Shown here piece by piece: positions 23,367 through 35,180 of a stretch of 64,000 nucleotides of DNA. The DNA is from Chrysopilus asiliformis (lineage: Eukaryota > Arthropoda > Insecta > Diptera > Rhagionidae): assembly GCA_964034945.1 (NCBI GenBank), contig OZ035962.1, forward strand, positions 19,304,530 to 19,368,529, read 5' to 3'. Positions within the stretch are counted from its first letter, which is position 1. Every line of letters begins with the position of its first letter. The notes below the pieces were generated by a model that worked only from the letters and a program-made list of their open reading frames with translations, did not search any database and was not told the DNA's origin. The position numbers and the translations under genes were made by a program.

Positions 23367-24110
23367 TAAATAGACTATCACGTCTTGCTATTCTTCAGCT
23401 GAAATCTTGAAGAAGTCCAATTCAATCTTGAGTTGTTACGCCATTTAGAAAACAACATTGAACTAACCACATTTCAATTATGTACAATACATACGATCAT
23501 TATTTCATCATAAAGGGTATAAAATAACAAAATACTATGACATTCTTGCTACAACGTCACATTTTTTTTTATGAGAGAAAAAACATATCTTTTTGAATTT
23601 TCTGATTACAATTTCCGGTTTACTCATTCAAAATAGATTTATGAGAAGCAATAATCGAAAAAAAAGTACAAAAATCAAATTCTATACTATAGTCCTATGC
23701 TATATCTATTGGTTGCCGCTTATCACAAAAATTCTTCAATTACATCACTGTACGCCGATAAAGAAAGGCACAACAATTTTTTTGTTACAAAGTTCACTAG
23801 AGTCAAAATATTCAATTCGAGTTTTTCCCAATTGTTTTATGTATTCATTTTGAAAATTGTATTATTTGGAATATGCGATAACTATACCGATTAGCTTCTA
23901 AATAAGCGTTTTTTAGAATTAAATTATGTTGACAAGGCTTTTAGACTTATTATATTCAGGTTTTTACACTTTCCACGGCTGTTGTTCATAAATAGGTTTA
24001 TAGATAAACCATTAACCATACACTTGAATTATGAATTGAATGTACACTCAAAAAAAAAAAAAATCCAAGAAAAATCATTTGGCTTACGAAAAATTCCATT
24101 AATTTTAAGA
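23367..24110. other. Non-coding DNA, nothing recognised
   Basis: Short frames here are low complexity and unlike known domains. Confidence 0.45.
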
Positions 24111-24111
24111 A

Positions 24112-24455
24112 ACATAACAAAAGCTACAATTGCCAATCGTCAGGTACTCTATATGATAACAGACAAAATGTTTATTTTAAAAAATCAATTTGTATGGGAG
24201 AGGGGGGAAACAATGGTCCGATTGGATTTTGAAGTATGGAACGGTTATGTAAAATCATATTCTAAACAGATTTTACCTTTATATTTTTTTTAATTTGACT
24301 CACCGTTTTCGAGAAAACTGCAAAAAACTGTTTGGTTTGCTTGGAAGAGAGGGGAAGGAATGGTACAATTTTGCTTGTTCCAGAACCTAGCTTAGCCATT
24401 TACGAGAAACATAACTGTAGAAAATTTCAAGTCTCTAGCTCAATCTATGAATTTT
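24112..24455 (+). mobile_element. Helentron-like subfamily B repeat, 3'-truncated (copy B3)
   Basis: Starts AAAAGCTACAATTGCC and includes 'TACTCTATATGATAACAG', 'GAGAAAACTGCAAAAAACTG' and 'AATTTCAAGTCTCTAGCTC'. It stops before the microsatellite core, about 15 bp upstream of the D1 element. Confidence 0.7.
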
Positions 24456-24469
24456 CATAGACTTTATTA

Positions 24470-24899
24470 TGCCTGGAGCCCAATGAACGCAACGCGAACG
24501 CAGAAACGGTCACTTACAAAATTGTTCAATAGAAATCATTTGAAGTGAGCACACTGAACGCAGTGAACGCACTTACAACGCAAAAGTTTGCAAACTTCTA
24601 ACTTTGCCGCAGCAATTCTGCGTTGACAGTTCATAAAGTGAGGTTGGTGAAATGTTGTTCGCGGAAAAATTGATAGCCTTAGTGCAATAACATACAAATA
24701 ACAAAGATAAAGATCAACAAAGCAAATTATCGCTTCAAAATTATCCATTTTTGTAATTTTGCCAACTTTATACCACTTTATATTATGTCACTTGTACTAC
24801 TTCACGAGATGCCATTGGGCTTTGCCGCTGAAATGTCGCGCTGCGTGACAGTTTGTGCGTTTTAGTTGCGTTCGCGTTGCGTTCATTGGGCTTCAGAGG
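24470..24899 (+). mobile_element. 430-bp PIF/Harbinger-like MITE, family D (copy D1)
   Basis: TTA flanks both sides (24467-24469 and 24900-24902). The inverted ends are TGCCTGGAGCCCAATGAACG (then CAACGCGAACGC) and the complement of CCTCTGAAGCCCAATGAACG. A second copy, inverted, lies at 36427-36845 with its own TTA duplication. The interior is non-coding. Confidence 0.85.
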
Positions 24900-24902
24900 T
24901 TA

Positions 24903-25265
24903 AGTGTTTCATAGAGATTACGAACTATTTCTCTCAGTGTATAAATAGTGGGAAAAATCTGGTTAACCAATGCGATAAAAAGGGTCGATTTCAATTCCAA
25001 TGAAGCCATTGACTTTATTGACGATTGAGTTTATTTGTAAATAAACATTTTCACTGGCAAGTTTTTCTTTTTAATGTTATCTGGATTCATAATAACCAGG
25101 TTTGAAAGCACTTAAAATATTGTATTGCATTTACGTCAAACGCTTGGTCAAACGTATTATAAACGACCGTCAAAAATTCTTGGAATTTTTTGAGTAAACT
25201 AGAAAAACCGTTAGAAAATGGCACATAAATTAAAAACTTTATAAAGTATGAATTTCAAATATTTC
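24903..25265. other. Non-coding AT-rich DNA
   Basis: No feature was recognised. Confidence 0.4.
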
Positions 25266-25267
25266 GA

Positions 25268-25640
25268 TATCGAAGTCGGTTCAGTAGACCAACAGATACA
25301 AGGAGAGGGGTTTAAAGTTAGGGGGAAAGACGCAATTATTGTGTACAAAAACATTTTTTCACTATTTCCAACCCAATAGCGAAAACGCGACCAAAATCGG
25401 TTCAGTGGATTAAAAGATATGGGGAGTTTTAAAGTTAGGGGGAATAGTGAATTCTTTTACACTGAAACCTTCCTTTGTAATTCCAACCGAATGTCGAAAA
25501 CGGACGCGAAATCGGTTCAGTAGATTAAAAGATATAAAAAGGACGGGATTTTTTTTTGTACTAAAACCCTCCTCCCATAATACTCAACCGAATGCCAGAA
25601 ACCGGACCGAAATAAGGTTGAGTGGATAAAAATTTATGAG
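25268..25640. repeat. Subfamily K repeat, about three ~100-bp units
   Basis: Units share 'AAATCGGTTCAGTrGAttaAA', 'GATAT..GGAG' and 'ttAAAgTTAGGGGGAA'. It ends in a short ACAAACAAACACACAAAC tract. Same class as 3170-3560. Confidence 0.5.
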
Positions 25641-25814
25641 GGAAGGACAAACAAACAAACACACAAACTCTCTCCCCAAACGCCCATACCCTCTCTGTTC
25701 CACCGGCGGTAAGAATTTTAAAGACTGTTAAATTTTGTTTTTCATTTGTTTTTGGTTGAGATTACAACATTTGTCAGGTGTTGCAACACCTGTCAAAATC
25801 CGAAGAGATAAATA

Positions 25815-26221
25815 AAACATAACAATAGTTATAATTGCCAATCTGTATGGGAGTTTTATGTAGAATCATATCCTAAATAACTTTTGTTCTTGCACTTTTT
25901 TGAGATTTTCGCAAAAAACGTTCTCGTTCGTTTGGTCCATTTTTGGTCGTATGGTCAATTTTTGCGCATGAACGAACTTGGCCTCGCATTTTACGAAAAA
26001 AGAATCTGCGTAAAATTTCAAGTCTCTAGCTCAATCCGTGCACCCGCAATCCGTGCCACACACGGACAGACGGACGGACGGACATGCAAAATTCAATTTT
26101 TTTTTATCATTCTAAACACACTGGTGTAATTCAATTTTGTGTGTTATAATGGGATCTTGGCGTTACAAACGGTAAGGCAAATTTAATATACCCTTTGGTT
26201 TCACCATACGGGTATAAAAAA
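25815..26221 (+). mobile_element. Helentron/DINE-1-like subfamily A repeat (copy A4)
   Basis: An internal deletion joins 'ATAATTGCCAATCT' directly to 'GTATGGGAGTTTTATGTAG', which removes the AACCCGTATGGTGAT segment present in other copies. The 3' terminal TTTCACCATACGGGTATAAA is intact. The core is GACAGACGGACGGACGGAC. Confidence 0.75.
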
Positions 26222-26914
26222 CAGTGATTTTTCACCGGAGGTATAAAATTTGTAGTTAAGTATGCAATTGAAGTGAAGCTATCCTACACATAATGCAGCA
26301 CATACCTACTCTGCAAAATCATGAAAAACAGATTTTTAATCTAATTGTCGTTTATATGGTAAATCAAATCGTCAAATAAAATTATCGACAATTACGTAGG
26401 TGAACCAAAAAATAATAAATACGGGTTTTCCCGCAAAACTAATGAGGTGCCTGGCACGAGACTTAATTTTTTTAATATATAATAACCGAGTTATAAAAAA
26501 TATGTACTATTTGGTATTGGACATTGTGACAATAACAAATAATATAAATACTGTAAGACCTGTATAAGCCGGACTTGCACGGGACCAGAAAATTTGTCCG
26601 GTTTAGAGGAATTTCCGGCTTAAACAGGTTGAACTATAAAACGCTTGTACTCTATTTGGTCTTACGATACACCCAGAGAAAAAAAGTAGTAGATACATCT
26701 TTTTTATAATACGGAATCAGGACTTTAACACCGTGTTTTCACTTGGGATTTTTAACTAAAATAAAATAGTTTCAATTACAAAATCAATTACAGAAATAGT
26801 TTGGCAGGTTCGGTTCAGGTTCATTTTGTATTAAAAACGTCTTTAAAATCAAAGGACTTTGAAAAGTGTTTGGCTTAGGCAGATTTCCGGATTGCACACT
26901 AAATTTTAAAACAG
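26222..26914. other. Non-coding DNA with a small mariner-like fragment
   Basis: 26549-26662 holds 'ACTGTAAGACCTGTATAAGC' and, inverted, 'GGCTTAAACAGGTTG' plus 'GGTCTTACGATA', resembling the ends of a Tigger-type miniature element. The boundaries are unclear. Confidence 0.35.
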
Positions 26915-26929
26915 GGCCGTGCTAAGGCA

Positions 26930-27351
26930 AAGCGACGCCCGTAGCAAAATCTGTAACTGCCACCCCCCACCCCTTCCTCTATTTCTAAAAAAATTAATTA
27001 AAACACAATTTTGAGTGCTTGAACAATTTGAAAAACCAATCAGATAGAAGAAGGTTTATCTCAATCTTTGCTCGTGATTATCTAGGATAACTTAGTCCTT
27101 CGGTATGCAAAAAAAAATTGCGCCGCAGGTAAAATTTTTATTTAACAAGATGTATAGATGCAGAAATTATCGAAAAAAAAAGTAAATATAGATTTAAGAA
27201 GAAAATTTTGATCATGTTTTGAAGTCACAGATTGGAATTTTTTGTATCAATCTAAAATTCACATCCGGCTGGTGGCGATTTTGGCGCCCAAGACCTAGGG
27301 CGGCGTCCGATGCAGGAGTATCTTATTCACCCCTCTCGGCACGGGGCTGTT
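26930..27351. mobile_element. hAT-like inverted-repeat element
   Basis: Left end CAGGGCCGTGC and right end GCACGGGGCTG are inverted repeats starting with CAGGG. The 8-bp flanks (TTTTAAAA and TTTGAGAA) agree at six of eight positions, compatible with a decayed hAT target duplication. Inside are 'CATCCGGCTGGTGGCGATTT' and 'GGCGCCCAAGACC', related to the fragment at 17305-17345. No transposase remains. Confidence 0.5.
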
Positions 27352-28265
27352 TGAGAATAACACAAATATTTCTGTGAAGTAACTGAAAATAATATCGATT
27401 CCCTATAAAAATGTGTTACACAAAATTCTGCAAGAAAAAAAAATCTAGTGACCACAAACAATACCTTTTTATTTGACGTATAGAAAAGTAAAAGGATTAA
27501 TTTTCCCCGTCAGTATCATTTACATCAGAAGGTGCAGTAAACAACATTTTTTTTCGTGATTTAATCACATATCAGGGTAAAAATTACAAAAACATCGGGA
27601 ACAACGACACCATTTCAATGTCATTAATGCCTGCAGAAAAAAAATCCATTAAAAAAATCTAAAAAAAAAAACAACAAATAATGCATGTGAAAACGAGAAC
27701 AAAATAAATTATATATAAATAGCATAAAAACAAAACAACATTTGTTATCAACGCCATTTCTTTTTCATTTCCAATTCCGCTTTTATCTGATTGAATTTGT
27801 CGATTCATTTGCAATGTTTTTGAACATGTATGAAATCGTATTGATATGACGTACAAATCATATATCAAAATATGTTTAATTACAATTTCATTGAGCTTTT
27901 TTATACGCCATAACCGAATTGAAAATTGACTTTTCTTATCGAAATTCTGAGGATCACTGGACATATTATATTTGGAAATATATAAAAAGTTTCGTACTCT
28001 GGCACATTTTTATGAGGAGTTTGATAATAACATTTTTTGTATTTTTTCGCGTAGTTTAGTGCTTACCTTATCGAAGCCTCGATTAATATGTACCACAGTA
28101 ACTTAGCTACGATTTTTTTATATTGGTCGAGGCATACATATATGTTTGTGCTAGGGTGACCCGAAGTCCTCCTTTACCAGGGGTGGCTTAGTTGATTGAC
28201 TAACTAGTCGAAGAAAATCTTTATTCGACCAAATCTGACAGTCCGACACTAACTCGGGTGCACCT
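27352..28265. other. Non-coding AT-rich DNA
   Basis: No domain was recognised in any frame. Confidence 0.4.
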
Positions 28266-28345
28266 GATATAAGGTGCCCAATTCAGACTAACGATTGCGA
28301 TTAAAACTGAGCTTTCTCGACCAATGAGATCAAAGTTTGCTAAAT
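28266..28345 (+). repeat. Family C MITE, half copy
   Basis: It reads GCCCAATTCAGACTAACGAT then GCTTTCTCGACCAATGAGATC and stops at about the centre of the element. Full copies lie at 44.5, 52.4, 56.8 and 62.7 kb. Confidence 0.7.
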
Positions 28346-28470
28346 GATCGCCTGCGGCGCAATAATTTATATTATGCGTTATTTTAATGAAAATTTTACC
28401 TATGGCGGATTTTTTTTATAACTCTACCCATATATGCGTTTTTTAAAATAAAAGTTTTACCGACGAACTA

Positions 28471-28856
28471 ATGCTACATTTACACGAATGACAAATTTGT
28501 CATTTTTTTCTTGTCATTATGTTAATTCCCGTGTAAATGGCATAATTTTTGTAATTTTTTCTGTCAGAAAATGTCAATCTCTCATAAAAGAATGAACTTG
28601 TCCATTCTTTTATGCCAGATTGTCATTCGTGCAAACGCAATATTAGTTATGACAACTTTAGTATTCAACTTTTGTCATAACTAATATTGCGTTTGTACGA
28701 ATGACAATCTGGCATAAAAGAATGGACAAGTTCATTCTTTTATGAGAGATTGACATTTTATGACAGAAAAAATTACAAAAATTATGCCATTTACACGGGA
28801 ATTAACATAATGACAAGAAAAAAATGACAAATTTGTCATTCGTGTAAATGTAGCAT
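28471..28856. mobile_element. 386-bp near-perfect foldback element
   Basis: Two arms of about 180 bp (ATGCTACATTTACACGAATG and its complement at the ends) match with very few differences and meet at a short centre (AACTTTAGTATTCAACTTTT). TA flanks both ends (28469-28470 and 28857-28858). Transcription would give a long double-stranded hairpin. No coding capacity. Confidence 0.85.
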
Positions 28857-28859
28857 TAA

Positions 28860-29220
28860 GCGACCCACACACTATAAGGATACACGACGCGCCATGAGGA
28901 TACAAACTTAAGTTGTCATGTATCCTCACAGTCTGTGGGCAATGAAAGAGTACAATTAAAGTTTGAACACCAAGATTGTATCGTTCCACGGCCGCCTGAA
29001 CTCGTCGCGATTCACGACAATGTTGTTGGGTTGTCGCGGTAGTGTGTGTGCACTCTCGATGTAGACTGACCGAAAGTTAACTACAAACTGATGGGAATGA
29101 ATGTGTGTGGGGACTTCACGATACAATCTTCTTCGTGTTGTCTTTCCTTGAGGATTGATGAGTCATAAGATTGTTGGGAATCGTGTCTAGTGTGTGGCCT
29201 GCTTAAGAAACACTTTTACT
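28860..29220. other. Non-coding DNA, nothing recognised
   Basis: Slightly less AT-rich (28860-29200). No conserved frame or repeat was found. Confidence 0.4.
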
Positions 29221-29221
29221 T

Positions 29222-30532
29222 TCTTATACGTTGTATAATATAGTATTGTATTCATGAAAAATTTCGACCTCTTGATTTTGCCTAAAAACATTTCCCGAGC
29301 ACTGCTGAGTCGATAGGAGCATTATTACAAAAATGTCTTTCTGTCTGTCAGTCTTTCTGTCTGTCAGTATGTCAGCATAAGATTTCTCAAAAACTAATAG
29401 CGAAAACACAATGACGCGTCAAGGCGTGCGTAAGCTTTGACATTTCGACGCTTCAAAAGTAAAACCCGTGGCTTACTATGGGACGATTTATAATGGCGCT
29501 TCGCCTTGACGCTTCAAAGCGCCCTGACGCTTGGAGTAGACCTACTTTCTACTTTCAGACGCGTTGGCGCTTTGAAATTTGAATGAAAATTGCGTATTGT
29601 GAGTGATTTTTGGAAAATGGTGGGGCAAATGATGCATTTATGGAACGATTAATTAAAAAAGAGAAAAATAATTAATATTTATGCAATCTAAAATCGAAAT
29701 TGTGTGAAATCGGAATAACAAGACAAAAAATAAAGTAAAATTAATTCAAATATATTCGCCGATTATTCTAGTGACTTTAAAAGATGCTAAGGATCATCGT
29801 GGCTTTTATTTAAATAAAATATTTTATAAAGAAGTTGTCCGCATCTCTTTTAATATTTATTTCTTAAATTCACCATCATCAATAGCTGTTTTTAATTCAT
29901 GTGTTTTGTGTGCTACTCCTGCAACAAATTCTATGTCTTCCAAATGCTTTTTAATTCACATAAACTCTTTATTTCCATTTTATTTGAAATAAAAATAGTG
30001 AAGCGTGTAGTTCTTACGAAGCGTTATTAGGTTTTAGCACTGACGCTTCAAAGCGTTCAATTGTCAAAGCGTGCTTGGTGCGCTGAAATGTCAAAGCTTA
30101 CTTGACGCGCCATTGTGTTTTCGCTATAATAGTGCTAAAGCCATGAAGCTTTACAGGCATGTTTGGTTCTGGAATGGGACAATCCTATCAATTTTTGATG
30201 GAAATACGTTAACCGGAAGTAATCAAATTGGCGACTGTTTGAAACTCGCAATTTCGTTTTTTGTTATTTACGTGTCTTTCAGTTGTCTTATGTATAACAA
30301 AAGTTTGAGACAATAAAATTTTCTACATCTTTGTATTTTACTAGAACTCCGTATCTCAAGCCGTTATCGAGATATACCGTTATCTTTAAAAAAATGAGGA
30401 CCAGTTTTTGCGATTATCTCGAAAAATACTGGGTTTTTGGTGGTTTCATGTATAAAATGAATTGAAGAGAATAATGTTTGCCACAATTTTGTCTGTTACC
30501 GTTATCCGATTTCTTTTACCGTTATCGAGATA
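29222..30532 (-). mobile_element. Helentron-like subfamily X repeat (copy X1), split by a 729-bp insertion
   Basis: 29222-29397 carries 'TTTCTTATACGTTGTATAAT', 'AATTTCGACCTCTTGATTTT', a CTGTCTGTCAGTCTTTCTG core and 'GATTTCTCAAAAACTAATAG'. The repeat resumes at 30130 with 'TGCTAAAGCCATGAAGC', 'AACCGGAAGTAATC' and 'GTTATCGAGATATA' motifs. Other copies are at 34.4, 52.6 and (partial) 57.2 kb. Confidence 0.7.
29398..30126. mobile_element. 729-bp PIF/Harbinger-type element nested in X1
   Basis: Inverted ends TAGCGAAAACACAATG and its complement (followed by GCGCGTCAAG on both sides) are flanked by TAA at 29395-29397 and 30127-30129. Subterminal GACGCTTCAAAGCG-type motifs recur at both ends. Removing it restores the X consensus (ACTAATAGTGCTAAAGCC). 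The interior AT-rich frames show no domain I recognise. Confidence 0.85.
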
Positions 30533-31134
30533 TAGTGTGACCTCGGTAATCGCAACTATAGTAGACAGAGCCTGTTGCAATAACCGAGTCAGTTACGTTA
30601 ACCGAGTCACAACATTATCTGTCAAAAAGGGAAACATAAGTTCTTAAACAATATAACAGCTCCAAAAATAGGATAAAATCTCTACCATTTGTAACGTAGT
30701 TGTTACGCTGCACACCAAGTTTTTCATACATCAAAGTTCAGTCGGATTAGCCTGAAAAAAATCAACTGGAATATAATGATCCAATTCAAAAATTCCACTT
30801 TGAGAGTTTATAATCTCGCCATACACAAATTGTACGATTGGCTGCCAATTTTAGTTTTCGTGTGTTTTTTTTTTTTGTTGGCACAGACTTATTGTGTAAC
30901 AGCCATTCTTTAATAAATAGAAACAAGGAACAGAGAATAAAGTCAATAAAAGATTTCCTGTAACTATTTTTTATCTTTTTTGGCCGAAACAGTATCAGAT
31001 TATAAAAAAGTTGCGTTAATCGAGTCAACTTTATTTGGAAGTTGCGTTTATTGAGTCAACAGTGTAAAATTTTAGGTGTTGCGTTAACCGAGGATTTGCG
31101 TTGTTCGAGGGTTGCGTTTACCGAGGTCACACTG
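30533..31134. mobile_element. 602-bp Tc1/mariner- or pogo-type element
   Basis: Ends TAGTGTGACCTCGGTAA and TTTACCGAGGTCACACTG are inverted repeats, with TA on the left (30531-30532). Subterminal copies of 'GTTGCGTTAACCGAGTCA' occur several times at both ends (30574-30612 and 31009-31125), like transposase binding arrays. No transposase is encoded. Confidence 0.7.
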
Positions 31135-33725
31135 TTTTATTCGTCAGGTGAATTATGCAGAAACGTAGATTTTGTATAAAAAAGTCACATGCTGTTCACA
31201 TCAGATATTTAGCTAGATAATCACAAACAAAAATTCAAAAAATTTCGTCTGCGGCACAATTTTCCGTATATTTTAATAATTAAACTTTTAAATGAAATTA
31301 TAATAAAAAATCGACCATTTTTTAAATCACTATACCGATTTTGAACCGGTTTTCGTCATTCGGTTTAAATATTTTTGTGAGCAGAAGGAGCAGATTTTTG
31401 TGAGCAGAAAATAACCTTTACCCGTTCTTCAGAAAACCCCTCTTCAGAAAAGTTAAATTGGATTCAACTTTTTACGACTTTTTAGTTGGTCGGATTGATT
31501 AGAAGCTAGAAGTTTAAAATCTGAAATGTCGCCGTAATAGTATTCCGTTCTTAAAAAGAATGTAAATTGTATTACCTGTTCCAAATTTATGTATGGGAAA
31601 GTTATGTGGAGCCGCGTTATTGTGGTTTCAAACTTATGTTACAAGAAAAATTGCTACATTTATTGAAACTTCTGAACCAAAACAATGCAACAAATTCCCT
31701 GAATTATTTCTGCCAATCATAAAAAAATTGCTACAATCGAGAGATTTGACACTGCTGTTATTTAATTGCAAATGCAAGATAACTGCAAAAAATTCCTCAT
31801 TTCAATGACGGTACTTTGCAGTGTTTTTGTTGTTATTCTTCTGTTTTGTTGATACTGTTTGTTTATTTGTTTGGTAATGAAAGTTCCCCCCGCAAAGACG
31901 AAAAACCCCCTGCACCAACACTATTGCCACATCGACTTCGCGCACACGTAAATAGACGAACACTACCGCTACCAGTACAAAAAGTGTACAAAAGCCCGAG
32001 GGAAAAACTTAACTCAGAAATTTTTGTTTGCCCACACTTTTGTTGGCAAAACTGAAAAATATTTACTTTTGGGCTTTCGGTTTTCGTGGTACTTTTTAGG
32101 CCCGTTAAAAAGAAACAGAATTGAAAAAAATATTGTTTTATTGGGAAAAACATTTCATGGGGGTTTTGTTTGCAGTTTCAAACCTGCAAAAATCCATATT
32201 TTGGTGCTTTTGTGATATTTTTTTTCAAATTTAACCGCCATAAAATGTCTCTATTGGCACATTTCATGGCGGGTAAATTTAAAAAAAAAATCAAAAAAGT
32301 ACCAAAATTAAGAACAGTTACTGCAAAAGAGTGAATTTTATATAACGGTTATCAACTCTAAATTTTCCCATCTGTCAAATAATAAGTTTTTGCAAATTTT
32401 TGTTTATTTTGCCCCAAATAATACATAATGGTTGTTTTTACTTTCTATAGTTGTTTATAGCAAAAAAATTTCTATTTACATAAAATGCAAAAATGTCGTT
32501 AACTATTGTAGTAAACTACACCTAATTCAGTTCGGAGGCTCTTTTGTACCAAAAATTGAAGTAAACAAAGAAAAACTAGTCAAAAAAAAATGACAAAAAC
32601 ACAGAAACGAAATGAAAACATTGTCGAGTCCAAAGATCAAAACGGAATTCAGAAAAAACAAAACATTTTCACCGTCGCGCCAAGCAGGCGTGGGGAAATC
32701 GGGAAATAGGGGAAATTATTCCAATCGGAGAAGACAAACGATAAATTCGAATCGAATAACTCTCTTTCGGAGTAATTTGAGACGTGTCCGACTCTGCGTG
32801 TGTAGTGGTTTGATGCTTTTTCAACGAACTCGTTTGCCAATTTTGAAATCCAAGTTCAACCAACTGAATTTCCAGCCTATTTTTCCACACTTCCAGTGAC
32901 GTCGTTTCCCGCCAAGAATTGTATTTGGGATTTTTCTGGATTTTTTCCTTTTCAAATTTAGAGAAAATTTACAAACACAAATGTTTAGTGGTAACCAGAT
33001 AGGATTGGATATTTTCCAGGGCATATTTTGCTTGGGTTCAGTTTTGTTATGGTCGAGTGCTCGAATCCGCAAGTGACGTCACTGGAGGAAATTCCAATAA
33101 CGCTAAAGCGGTGGGTATTGCCAGCTGCTATTTATTATTGTAGGTGCATTTTTTGCTGATAGTTATTTCCGCTGATTCATTTTCACGCTTCTCCTATTTT
33201 AATGACGATTAGAAGAGATTAAAAGAGGGTCGAGAGGAGTCTGTGGCGTAAGCAAATGTTGTTTTCCTACAGCTTATAGACTGATCTACGGAATAATGTT
33301 AGCAAGATATTTTCGTAATAATTTGTGAGGTAACAAGATTAAGCAAATTTTCATAAAATTATTAAGTTTTCTGAGTGAATATTTTACTTTCTTATTGTAA
33401 ATGCAATGCCACACTATAAGAAAATTTGAAAAAAATATATTAGATCGCGCTAGGCTTATAATTTGCACAATGACACTTTGATAGAGTACATTTACCCCTT
33501 TGTTTGTTTCTACATAGCCCAAATAGCATTTTAAACAGGCGTGTCGTCTTTATTCACATATTTCGCAAATCGCGGCGTCAAACAATTTTTGTCGCGGACA
33601 CGTCGCCGTTGTGCGAATGGTCCGTGTATTTTAATAGCAAGTGTGAATACCCCTATATTGTGCGAATGGGATGAACAATGACACCCATAGGAGGGAACAC
33701 TTTTGAGTGGTTTGCCACGCCGCAA
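31135..33725. other. Repeat-poor non-coding stretch
   Basis: A small hairpin ('AAATTTAACCGCCATAAAATG' against 'CATTTCATGGCGGGTAAATTT') lies at 32226-32281. GACGTC-containing sites occur at 32895-32901 (CCAGTGACGTCG) and 33073-33084 (GTGACGTCACTGG). Several 60-100 codon frames on both strands at 32600-33070 overlap one another and show no known domain. Confidence 0.4.
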
Positions 33726-33727
33726 AT

Positions 33728-33771
33728 ATGACACAATTACGACACAATTACGACACAATTATGACACAATT
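33728..33771 (+). repeat. 11-bp tandem repeat, four units
   Basis: Four copies of ATGACACAATT/ACGACACAATT differ only at the second base. Confidence 0.9.
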
Positions 33772-33957
33772 CTGATGCTGCCAAAAAAAAAACGCCAGCT
33801 GCTCCAAGCTTTATGTGAGCGTCATCTGACGGCATTACATCACACAAATCTTCAAGCAGACAAAGGGCTGAACGTTTTTGGAAAGATAGAATAATTATGT
33901 TATTTAGTTCTGTACGCTTTTTCTACAATTTTGACAGATTGGTCCAAAATTTCTTGT

Positions 33958-34300
33958 CCTGGTTTTGGTCCAAAAATGAATTACACCATGATGTTTGGTA
34001 TGGCAAAAGTATCGGATTTTCGCATGTCCGTCCGTCCCTCCGTCCGTCCCTCCGTTCGTCAATCCGTCCGTCCGCCTGTCTGTCCGTCCGCCTGTCTGTC
34101 CGTCCGCCTGTCTGTCCGTCCGCCTGTTTGTCTGTCCGTCTGTCTATCTGTCCGCTCGTGAACACCACAACTTTCGAAGGGGTCGAAGTAGAGTCTTGAA
34201 ATTTTGTACAAATAGCACGGCTAAATTCTTGAACGGTAAAGATAAGACCATTTCTTCCCCCCTCCCTCGTACCGAAAATTAGCGTGACGTATTTTTTGAA
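33958..34300 (-). mobile_element. Helentron-like subfamily B-related repeat (copy B8)
   Basis: 'AATGAATTACACCATGATG' is followed by a roughly 130-bp core of GTCCGTCCGCCTGTCT units (34025-34155). Then come 'AACTTTCGAAGGGG' and 'GTCTTGAAATTTTG'. It ends at 'AATTAGCGTGACGTATT'. The core opens long Pro-Ser-Val-Arg frames, which are microsatellite artefacts. Confidence 0.7.
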
Positions 34301-34309
34301 TAGCCCCTT

Positions 34310-35180
34310 TTAAAAATATCAGTTGTGGTCAACACAAAACTTTCTTCTACAAAATCTACGACCCTGTGCAATTTACGCTAGAGCCCTGTCGCGTTGTCAA
34401 CCTAAGACGACCTCCCAATAAATTCTTGGTTTATTCAAAAAAAGCAAAAACGTACAAAATTTGAGATAACTTGAGAACGGTAAAAGATATCAACGGTAAA
34501 TGGCAAAAATGTAGAAAATGTTAACATCTTTAATTATTCTTTTAACTGATTTGTCGAAAAACCGTTAGTTTGCAAATTATTCGAAAAAATATGATTTTTT
34601 ACATATTAATGAAAATATCTCAATAACGGTAAAAGATAACGGATAACGCTAAAAGACAAAATTGTGCAGAATGCCATTCTCATTAATTCACTTCATACAT
34701 TCAGTCAGCAAAAACCCGTTAGTTTTCGAGATAATGGCAAAAAACGGTTTTTTTTGGACATAACGGTTTATCTCGATAACAGGTGGAGATATCGAGTTAT
34801 AGCTAAAGGCAAAAGTGTGGGAAATTTTATTTTCTCCAAGTTTTGTCATACTTAAGGCCACTAAAAAACGCGTAGTTTGGGAGTAAATCGAGAAAAACGT
34901 TTGAAAAACCGCCATTTTGGATACTTCCGGTTAACGGATTTCCACCAAAAGTTGATAGGATCGTCCCATTTCAGGACCCAATATGCCTATAAAATTTCAT
35001 GGCGCTAGCTCTATTAGTTTTTGAGAAATCTTGTACACAGACTGACAGACAGAAAGACATTTTTTTAATATGACTCCAATCGACTCAGGAGTTATCGGGA
35101 AATGTTTTTTAGGCAAAATTAAGAGGTCGAAATTTTTCATGAATACAATACTTTATTATACTCCGTAGAAGAAAGTAAAA
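34310..35180 (+). mobile_element. Helentron-like subfamily X repeat (copy X2)
   Basis: The longest X copy. Several 'GATAACGGTAAAAGAT' and 'TATCTCGATAAC' motifs are followed by 'ATACTTCCGGTTAACGG', 'TTTCCACCAAAAGTTGATAG', 'TCTATTAGTTTTTGAGAAAT', a short CAGACTGACAGACAG core, 'AATTAAGAGGTCGAAATTTT' and 'ATTATACTCCGTAGAAG'. Confidence 0.7.

Noticed and set aside
32600..33084. Divergent promoter with GACGTC-containing sites and overlapping short frames
   Set aside because: The two GTGACGTC sites are 180 bp apart and could equally be short ends of a miniature element; no frame or splice site supports a gene.
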